Shown here one piece after another: positions 51,401 to 61,606 of a stretch of DNA of 64,000 nucleotides. The notes under the pieces were generated by a model. The model was given only the letters and a program-made list of their open reading frames with translations, was not told where the DNA came from and did not search any database. Source of the DNA: Cinclus cinclus (lineage: Eukaryota > Chordata > Aves > Passeriformes > Cinclidae); contig NC_085073.1 of assembly GCF_963662255.1 (NCBI RefSeq), forward strand, positions 1-64,000. The letters are read 5' to 3'. The stretch's first letter is position 1, and each line of letters opens with the position of its first letter. A program made the translations under genes and the position numbers.

Positions 51401-53241
51401 CCCATGCTGTCACAGTTCACCCGTGGTCCTTTTGCACCCCCTGGTGTCAAAAGGGATTCTAAGATTGTTCGCCTGCCTTGGGTCACAATGGAACCTTGCT
51501 TCTCTTAACCCCTGTGGTGTCACAATGCATCCCATGCCCTTTTAGGCCACTTGATGTCACAATGAATCATTTCATTTTTGGCCTCCATGGTGGCATAATT
51601 GTACCAGGTTTTAATTGGGCCCCATGCTTTCACAATTCATCCCTGGCCCTTTTAGGCCCATTGGTGTCACAAGGGACCATTAGATTGTTAGCCTCCATTG
51701 GGTCACAATGGTTCCTTGCTTCTCTTAACCTCTGTGGTGTCACAATGCATTCCATGCCATTTTAGGCCACTTGATGTCACAATGAATCATTTGATTCTTG
51801 GCCTCCATGGTGTCATAATGGTTCCTTGTTTCTATTGGGCCCCATGCTGTCACAATTCATCCCTGGCCCTTTTACGCACCCTGGTGTCAAATGGGATCCT
51901 GGGATTATTAGCCTCCATTGGGTCACAATGGATCCTTGCTTCTCTTAACCCCTGTGGTGTCACAATGCATCCCATGCCCTTTTAGGCCACTTGATGTCAC
52001 AATGAATCATTTCATTTTTGGCCTCCTTCGTGGCATAATTGTACCAGGTTTTAATTGGGCCCCATGCTTTCACAATTCATCCCTGGCCATTTTAGGCCCA
52101 TTGGTGTCACCAGGGACCATTAGATTGTTAGCCTCCCTTGGGTCACAATGATTCCTTGCTTCTCTTAGCCCCTGTGGTGTCACAATGCATTCCAAGCCCT
52201 TTTAGGCCACTTGATGTCACAATGAATCATTTGATTCTTGGCCTCCATGGTGGCATAATAGTTCCTTGTTTCTATTGGGCCCCATGCTGTCACAGTTCAT
52301 CCGTGGTCCTTTTGCACCCCCTGGTGTCAAAAGGGATTCTAAGATTGTTAGCCTGCCTTGGGTCACAATGGATCCTTGCTTCTCTTAACCCCTGTGGTGT
52401 CACAATGCATCCCATGCCCTTTTAGGCCACTTGATGTCACAATGAATCATTTGATTCTTGGCCTCCAGGGTGACATAATAGATCCTTGCTTCTATTGGTC
52501 CCCGTGCTGTAACAATCCATCCCTGGCCATTTTAGGCCCCCTGGTGTCACAAGGGATCATTAGATTGTTAGCCTGCATTGGGTCACAATGGTTCCTTGCT
52601 TCTCTTAGGCCCTGTGGTGTCACAATGCATCCCATGCCCTTTTAGGCCACTTGGTGTTACAATGAATCATTTGAGTCTTGGTCTCTATTGTGTCATAATA
52701 TTTCCATGTTTTTATTGTGCCCCATGCTTTCACAATTCATCCCTGGCCCTATTGCAACCCCTGGGGTCACAATGGATCATTAGATTGTTAGCCTGCATTG
52801 GGTCACAATGGTTCCTTGCTTCTCTTAACCTCTGTGGTGTCACAATGCATTCCAAGCCCTTTTAGGCCACTTGGTTCTACAATGAACCATTTGATTCTTG
52901 GCCTTCATGGTGTCATAATGGTTCCTTGCTTCTATAGGTCCCCATGCTGTCACAGTTCATCCGTGGTCCTTTTGCACCCCCTGGTGTCAAAAGGGATTCT
53001 AAGATTGTTAGCCTGCCTTGGGTCACAATGGTTCCTTGCTTCTCTTAACCCCTGTGGTGTCACAATGCATCCCATGCCCTTTTAGGCCACTTGATGTCAC
53101 AATGAATCATTTGATTTTTGGCCTCCATGGTGGCATAATTGTACCAGGTTTTAATTGGGCCCCATGCTTTCACAATTCATCCCTGGCCCTTTTAGGCCCA
53201 TTGGTGTCACAAGGGACCATTAGATTGTTAGCCTCCATTGG
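48403..53241 (+). repeat. Irregular mosaic between centre and right domain
   Basis: About 22 monomers follow no repeated higher-order pattern: F-G-A-B-A-C-D'-G'-A-B'-C-D'-G'-F-G-A-G-F-B-C-D'-G'. Private changes are common, for example TTTTAATTCTTGG near 49371, a 1-bp insertion CTGACAAATGAACC near 49797, ACTCGATG near 50451, TTGGGGCCC near 51397, and TCCTTCGTGGC near 52025. B' deletions lie at 50458. The greater divergence suggests less recent homogenisation. Confidence 0.68.
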
Positions 53242-55638
53242 GTAACAATGGTTCCTTGCTTCTCTTAACCTCTGTGGTGTCACAATGCATTCCATGCCAT
53301 TTTAGGCCACTTGATGTCATAATGAATCATTTGATTCTTGGCCTCCATGGTGTCATAATAGTTCCTTGTTTCTATTGGGCCCCATGCTGTCACAGTTCAT
53401 CCGTGGTCCTTTTGAACCCCCTGGTGTCAAAAGGGATTCTAAGATTGTTCGCCTGCCTTGGGTCACAATGGATCCTTGCTTCTCTTAACCCCTGTGGTGT
53501 CACAATGCATCCCATGCCCTTTTAGGCCACTTGATGTCAATGAATCATTTGATTCTTGGCCTCCATGGTGACATAATAGATCCTTGCTTCTATTGGTCCC
53601 CGTGCTGTAACAATCCATCCCTGGCCATTTTAGGCCCCCTGGTGTCACAAGGGACCATTAGATTTTTAGCCTGCATTGGGTCACAATGGTTCCTTGCTTC
53701 TCTTAGGCCCTGTGGTGTCACAATGCATCCCATGCCCTTTTAGGCCACTTGGTGTTACAATGAATCATTTGAGTCTTGGTGTCTATTGTGTCATAATATT
53801 TCCATGTTTTTATTGTGCCCCATGCTTTCACAATTCATCCCTGGCCCTATTGCACCCCCTGGTGTCACAATGGATCATTAGATTGTTAGCCTGCCTTGGG
53901 TCACAATGGTTCCTTGCTTCTCTAAACCCCTGTGGTGTCACAATGCATCCCATGCCCTTTTAGGCCACTTGATGTCACAATGAATCATTTCATTTTTGGC
54001 CTCCATGGTGGCATAATTGTACCAGGTTTTAATTGGGCCCCATGCTTTCACAATTCATCCCTGGCCGTTTTAGGCCCATTGGTGTCACAAGGGACCATTA
54101 GATTGTTAGCCTCCATTGGGTAACAATGGTTCCTTGCTTCTCTTAACCTCTGTGGTGTCACAATGCATTCCATGCCATTTTAGGCCACTTGATGTCACAA
54201 TGAATCATTTGATTCTTGGCCTCCATGGTGTCATAATGGTTCCTTGTTTCTATTGGGCCCCATGCTGTCACAATTCATCCCTGGCCCTTTTACGCCCCCT
54301 GGTGTCAAATGGGATCCTGGGATTATTAGCCTCCATTGGGTCACAATGGATCCTTGCTTCTCTTAACCCCTGTGGTGTCACAATGCATCCCATGCCCTTT
54401 TAGGCCACTTGATGTCAATGAATCATTTGATTCTTGGCCTCCATGGTGACATAATAGATCCTTGCTTCTATTGGTCCCCGTGCTGTAACAATTCATCCCT
54501 GGCCCTTTTTATATCCCCTGGTGCCACAAGGGATCATTAGATTGTTAGCCTGCATTGGGTCACAATGGTTCCTTGCTTCTCTTAACCTCTGTGGTGTCAC
54601 AATGCATTCCAAGCCCTTTTAGGCCACTTGGTCTTACAATGACCCATTTGATTCTTGGCCTTCATGGTGTCATAATGGTTCCTTGTTTCTATTGGTCCCC
54701 ATGCTGTCACAATTCATCCCTGGCCCTTTTACGCCCCCTGGTGTCAAATGGGATCCTGGGATTATTAGCCTCCATTGGGTCACAATGGATCCTTGCTTCT
54801 CTGAACCCCTGTGGTGTCACAATGCATCCCATGCCCTTTTAGGCCACTTGATGTCACAATGAATCATTTGATTCTTGGCCTCCATGGTGGCATGATAGAT
54901 CCTTGCTTCTATTGGTCCCCGTGCTGTAACAATCCATCCCTGGCCATTTTAGGCCCCCTGGTGTCACAAGGGACCATTAGATTTTTAGCCTGCATTGGGT
55001 CACAATGGTTCCTTGCTTCTCTTAACCCCTGTGGTGTCACAATGCATCCCATGCCCTTTTAGGCCACTTGATGTCACAATGAATCATTTGATTTTTGGCC
55101 TCCATGGTGGCATAATTGTACCAGGTTTTAATTGGGCCCCATGCTTTCACAATTCATCCCTGGCCCTTTTAGGCCCATTGGTGTCACAAGGAACCATTAG
55201 ATTGTTAGCCTCCATTGGGTAACAATGGTTCCTTGCTTCTCTTAACCTCTGTGGTGTCACAATGCATTCCATGCCATTTTAGGCCACTTGATGTCACAAT
55301 GAATCATTTGATTCTTGGCCTCCATGGTGTCATAATGGTTCCTTGTTTCTATTGGGCCCCATGCTGTCACAATTCATCCCTGGCCCTTTTACGCCCCCTG
55401 GTGCCAAATGGGATCCTGGGATTATTAGCCTCCATTGGGTCACAATGGATCCTTGCTTCTCTTAACCCCTGTGGTGTCACAATGCATCCCATGCCCTTTT
55501 AGGCCACTTGATGTCACAATGAATCATTTGATTCTTGGCGTCCATGGTGGCATAATAGATCCTTACTTCTATTGGTCCCCGTGCTGTAACAATCCATCCC
55601 TGGCCATTTTAGGCCCCCTGGTGTCACAAGGGATCATT
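53125..55638 (+). repeat. Right-domain duplication, copy 1 (matches 61487-64000)
   Basis: It matches the window's final 2.5 kb at a constant offset of 8362 bp. Shared rare changes include GTCATAATGAATC near 53317/61679, GTTCGCCTGCC near 53449/61811, CTCTAAACC, the +1 subrepeat at 54485/62847, and CCTTACTTC near 55561/63923. The match continues beyond the window's end. Confidence 0.8.
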
Positions 55639-57079
55639 AGATTTTTAGCAAGCATTGGGTCACAATGGTTCCTTGCTTCTCTTAACCTCTGTGGTGTCAC
55701 AATGCATCCCATGCCCTTTTAGGCCACTTGATGTCACAATGAATCATTTGATTCTTGGCCTCCATGGTGACATAATAGACCCTTGCTTCTATTGGTCCCC
55801 GTGCTGTAACAATTCATCCCTGGCCCTTTTTATACCCCCTGGTGCCACAAGGGATCATTAGATTGTTAGCCTGCTTTGGGTCACAATGGTTCCTTGCTTC
55901 TCTTAACCTCTGTGGTGTCACAATGCATTCCAAGCCCTTTTAGGCCACTTGATGTCACAATGAATCATTTGATTCTTGGCCTCCATGGTGGCATAATAGA
56001 TCCTTGCTTCTATTGGTCCCCGTGCTGTAACAATCCATCCCTGGCCATTTTAGGCCCCCTGGTGTCACAAGGGACCATTAGATTTTTAGCCTGCATTGGG
56101 TCACAATGGTTCCTTGCTTCTTCTTAACCCCTGTGGTGTCACAATGCATCCCATGCCCTTTTAGGCCACTTGATGTCACAATGAATCATTTGATTTTTGG
56201 CCTCCATGGTGGCATAATTGTACCAGGTTTTAATTGGGCCCCATGCTTTCACAATTCATCCCTGGCCCTTTTAGGCCCATTGGTGTCACAAGGGACCATT
56301 AGATTGTTAGCCTCCATTGGGTAACAATGGTTCCTTGCTTCTCTTAACCTCTGTGGTGTCACAATGCATTCCATGCCATTTTAGGCCACTTGATGTCACA
56401 ATGAATCATTTGATTCTTGGCCTCCATGGTGTCATAATGGTTCCTTGTTTCTATTGGGCCCCATGCTGTCACAATTCATCCCTGGCCCTTTTACGCCCCC
56501 TGGTGTCAAATGGGATCCTGGGATTATTAGCCTCCATTGGGTCACAATGGATCCTTGCTTCTCTTAACCCCTGTGGTGTCACAATGCATCCCATGCCCTT
56601 TTAGGCCACTTGATGTCAATGAATCATTTGATTCTTGGCCTCCATGGTGACATAATAGATCCTTGCTTCTATTGGTCCCCGTGCTGTAACAATCCATCCC
56701 TGGCCATTTTAGGCCCCCTGGTGTCACAAGGGATCATTAGATTGTTAGCCTGCATTGGGTCACAATGGTTCCTTGCTTCTCTTAGGCCCTGTGGTGTCAC
56801 AATGCATCCCATGCCCTTTTAGGCCACTTGGTGTTACAATGAATCATTTGAGTCTTGGTGTCTATTGTGTCATAATATTTCCATGTTTTAATTGTGCCCC
56901 ATGCTTTCACAATTCATCCCTGGCCCTATTGCACCCCCTGGTGTCACAATGGATCATTAGATTGTTAGCCTGCCTTGGGTCACAAAGGATCCTTGCTTCT
57001 CTTAACCCCTGTGGTGTCACAATGCATCCCATGCCCTTTTAGGCCACTTGATGTCACAATGAATCATTTGATTCTTGGC
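53942..57079 (+). repeat. Outer-domain block, copy 2 (matches about 1610-4747)
   Basis: This is the same block as in the left domain at an offset of 52332. It overlaps the segment also present at 61487-64000, so part of it exists three times in the window. Confidence 0.75.
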
Positions 57080-57860
57080 GTCCATGGTGGCATAATAGAT
57101 CCTTGCTTCTATTGGTCCCCGTGCTGTAACAATCCATCCCTGGCCATTTTAGGCCCCCTGGTGTCACAAGGGATCATTAGATTTTTAGCAAGCATTGGGT
57201 CACAATGGTTCCTTGCTTCTCTTAACCCCTGTGGTGTCACAATGCATCCCATGCCCTTTTAGGCCACTTGATGTCACAATGAATCATTTGATTCTTGGCC
57301 TCCATGGTGACATAAGAGATCCTTGCTTCTATTGGTCCCCGTGCTGTAACAATTCATCCCTGGCCCTTTTTATACCCCCTGGTGCCACAAGGGATCATTA
57401 GATTGTTAGCCTGCATTGGGTCACAATGGTTCCTTGCTTCTCTTAACCTCTGTGGTGTCACAATGCATTCCAAGCCCTTTTATGCCACTTGGTGTTACAA
57501 TGAACCATTTGATTCTTGGCCTTCATGGTGTCATAATGGTTCCTTGTTTCTATTGGTCCCCATGCTGTCACAATTCATCCCTGGCCCTTTTACGCCCCCT
57601 GGTGTCAAATGGGATCCTGGGATTATTAGCCTCCATTGGGTCACAATGGATCCTTGCTTCTCTGAACCCCTGTGGTGTCACAATGCATCCCATGCCCTTT
57701 TTTGGCCACTTGATGTCACAATGAATCATTTGATTCTTGGCCTCCATGGTGGCATAATAGATCCTTGCTTCTATTGGTCCCCGTGCTGTAACAATCCATC
57801 CCTGGCCATTTTAGGCCCCCTGGTGTCACAAGGGATCATTAGATTTTTAGCCTGCATTGG
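56979..57860 (+). repeat. Four-monomer block with two stop-codon losses, copy 2
   Basis: It matches 246-1127. It carries TTAGCAAGC, AAGAGATCC, CTTTTATGCC and CTTTTTTGG. A 180-codon open frame at 57382-57924 results from the same lost stops and opens on GTG. It is not a gene. Confidence 0.75.
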
Positions 57861-59816
57861 GTCACAATGGTTCCTTGCTTCTCTTAACCTCTGTGGTGTC
57901 ACAATGCTTTCCATGCCATTTTAGGCCACTTGATGTCACAATGAATCATTTGATTCTTGGCATCCATGGTGGCATAATAGTTCCTTGTTTCTATTGGGCC
58001 CCATGCTGTCACAGTTCATCCGTGGTCCTTTTGAACCCCCTGGTGTCAAAAGGGATTCGAAGATTGTTAGCCTGACTTGGGTCACAACGGATCCTTGCTT
58101 CTCGTAACCCCTGTGGTGTCACAATGCATCCCATGCCCTTTTAGGCCACTTGATGTCACAATGAATCATTTGATTTTTGGCCTCCAAGGTGGCATAATTG
58201 TACCAGGTTTTAATTGGGCCCCATGCTTTCACAATTCATCCCTGGCCCTTTTAGGCCCATTGGTGTCACAAGGGACCATTAGATTGTTAGCCTCCATTGG
58301 GTAACAATGGTTCCTTGCTTCTCTTAACCTCTGTGGTGTCACAATGCATTCCATGCCATTTTAGGCCACTTGATGTCACAATGAATCATTTGATTCTTGG
58401 CCTCCATGGTGGCATAATAGTTCCTTGTTTCTATTGGGCCCCATGCTGTCACAATTCATCCCTGGCCCTTTTACGCCCCCTGGTGTCAAATGGGATCCTG
58501 GGATTATTAGCCTCCATTGGGTCACAATGGATCCTTGCTTCTCTTAACCCCTGTGGTGTCACAATGCATCCCATGCCCTTTTAGGCCACTTGATGTCACA
58601 ATGAATCATTTGATTCTTGGCCTCCATGGTGACATAATAGTTCCTTGCTTCTATTGGTCCCCGTGCTGTAACAATCCATCCCTGGCCATTTTAGGCCCCC
58701 TGGTGTCACAAGGGATCATTAGATTGTTAGCCTGCATTGGGTCACAATGGTTCCTTGCTTCTCTTAGCCCCTGTGGTGTCACAATGCATCCCATGCCCTT
58801 TTAGGCCACATGGTGTTACAATGAATCATTTGAGTCTTGGTGTGTATTGTGTCATAATATTTCCATGTTTTTATTGTGCCCCATGCTTTCACAATTCATC
58901 CCTGGCCCGATTGCAACCTCTGGTGTCACAATGGATCATTAGATTGTTAGCCTCCATTGGGTAACAATGGTTCCTTGCTTCTCTTAACCTCTGTGGTGTC
59001 ACAATGCATTCCATGCCATTTTAGGCCACTTGATGTCACAATGAATCATTTGATTTTTGGCCTCCATGGTGGCATAATTTTACCAGGTTTTAATTGGGCC
59101 CCATGCTTTCACAATCCATCCCTGGCCCTTTTACGCCCCCTGGTGCCAAATGGGTTCCTGGGATTATTAGCCTCCATTGGGTCACAATGGATCCTTGCTT
59201 CTCTTAACCCCTGTGGTGTCACAATGCATCCCATGCCCTTTTAGGCCACTTGATGTCACAATGAATCATTTGATTCTTGGCGTCCATGGTGGCATAATAG
59301 ATCCTTGCTTCTATTGGTCCCCGTGCTGTAACAATCCATCCCTGGCCATTTTAGGCCCCCTGGTGTCACAAGGGATCATTAGATTTTTAGCAAGCATTGG
59401 GTCACAATGGTTCCTTGCTTCTCTTAACCTCTGTGGTGTCACAATGCATCCCATGCCCTTTTAGGCCACTTGATGTCACAATGAATCATTTGATTCTTGG
59501 CCTCCATGGTGACATAATAGACCCTTGCTTCTATTGGTCCCCGTGCTGTATCAATTCATCCCTGGCCCTTTTTATACCCCCTGGTGCCACAAGGGATCAT
59601 TAGATTGTTAGCCTGCTTTGGGTCACAATGGTTCCTTGCTTCTCTTAACCCCTGTGGTGTCACAATGCATCCCATGCCCTTTTAGGCCACTTGATGTCAC
59701 AATGAATCATTTGATTTTTGGCCTCCATGGTGGCATAATTGTACCAGGTTTTAATTGGGCCCCATGCTTTCACAATTCATCCCTGGCCCTTTTAGGCCCA
59801 TTGGTGTCATAAGGAA
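57861..59816 (+). repeat. Right-domain monomers with many private changes
   Basis: About nine monomers in mixed order. Examples of changes are ATGCTTTCC near 57906, TTGGCATCC near 57958, AGATTCGAAG near 58055, CTGACTTGG near 58072, CTCCAAGGTGG near 58182, TTGGTGTGTATTG near 58838, GCCCGATTGC near 58914, and GTATCAATTC near 59548. A +1 subrepeat 5 lies at 59548. I saw no higher-order repeat within it. Confidence 0.68.
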
Positions 59817-61606
59817 CCATTAGATTGTTAGCCTCCATTGGGTAACAATGGTTCCTTGCTTCTCTTAACCTCTGTGGTGTCACAATGCATTCCATGCCAT
59901 TTTAGGCCACTTGATGTCACAATGAATCATTTGATTCTTGGCCTCCATGGTGTCATAATGGTTCCTTGTTTCTATTGGTCCTCATGCTGTCACAATTCAT
60001 CCCTGGCCCTTTTACGCCCCCTGGTGCCAAATGGGATCCTGGGATTATTAGCCTCCATTGGGTCACAATGGATCCTTGCTTCTCTGAACCCCTGTGGTGT
60101 CACAATGCATCCCATGCCCTTTTAGGCCACTTGATGTCACAATGAATCATTTGATTCTTGGCCTCCATGGTGGCATAATAGATCCTTGCTTCTATTGGTC
60201 CCCGTGCTGTAACAATCCATCCCTGGCCATTTTAGGCCCCCTGGTGTCACAAGGGACCATTAGATTTTTAGCCTGCATTGGGTCACAATGGTTCCTTGCT
60301 TCTCTTAACCTCTGTGGTGTCACAATGCATCCCATGCCCTTTTAGGCCACTTGATGTCACAATGAATCATTTGATTCTTGGCCTCCATGGTGACATAAGA
60401 GATCCTTGCTTCTATTGGTCCCCGTGCTGTAACAATTCATCCCTGGCCCTTTTTATACCCCCTGGTGCCACAAGGGATCATTAGATTGTTAGCCTGCATT
60501 GGGTCACAATGGTTCCTTGCTTCTCTTAACCTCTGTGGTGTCACAATGCATTCCAAGGCCTTTTATGCCACTTGGTCTTACAATGAACCATTTGATTCTT
60601 GGCCTTCATGGTGTCATAATGGTTCCTTGTTTCTATTGGTCCCCATGCTGTCACAATTCATCCCTGGCCGTTTTACGCCCCCTGGTGTCAAATGGGATCC
60701 TGGGATTATTAGCCTCCATTGGGTCACAATGGATCCTTGCTTCTCTGAACCCCTGTGGTGTCACAATGCATCCCATGCCCTTTTTTGGCCACTTGATGTC
60801 ACAATGAATCATTTGATTCTTGGCCTCCATGGTGGCATAATAGATCCTTGCTTCCATTGGTCCCCGTGCTGTAACAATCCATCCCTGGCCATTTTAGGCC
60901 CCCTGGTGTCACAAGGGATCATTAGATTTTTAGCCTGCATTGGGTCACAATGGTTCCTTGCTTCTCTTAACCCCTGTGGTGTCACAATGCATCCCATGCC
61001 CTTTTAGGCCACTTGATGTCACAATGAATCATTTGATTTTTGGCCTCCATGGTGGCATAATTGTACCAGGTTTTAATTGGGCCCCATGCTTTCACAATTC
61101 ATCCCTGGTCCTTTTAGGCCCATTGGTGTCACAAGGGACCATTAGATTGTTAGCCTCCATTGGGTAACACTGGTTCCTTGCTTCTCTTAACCTCTGTGGT
61201 GTCACAATGCATTCCATGCCATTTTAGGCCACTTGATGTCACAATGAATCATTTGATTCTTGGCCTCCATGGTGGCATAATAGTTCCTTGTTTCTATTGG
61301 GCCCCATGCTGTCACAGTTCATCCGTGGTCCTTTTGAACCCCCTGGTGTCAAATGGGATCCTGGGATTATTAGCCTCCATTGGGTCACAATGGATCCTTG
61401 CTTCTCGTAACGCCTGTGGTGTCACAATGCATCCCATGCCCTTTTAGGCCACTTGATGTCACAATGAATCATTTCATTTTTGGCCTCCATGGTGGCATAA
61501 TTGTACCAGGTTTTAATTGGGCCCCATGCTTTCACAATTCATCCCTGGCCCTTTTAGGCCCATTGGTGTCACAAGGGACCATTAGATTGTTAGCCTCCAT
61601 TGGGTA
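59817..61606 (+). repeat. Outer-domain block matching 1-1790
   Basis: The constant offset is 59816. It shares CCTTTTACG with TGCCAAATGGG, AAGAGATCC, CCAAGGCC, CTTTTTTGG, CTGGTCCTTTTAGG and CTCGTAAC. It includes the third four-monomer stop-loss block (60062-60943), with a 180-codon spurious frame at 60465-61007. Confidence 0.75.
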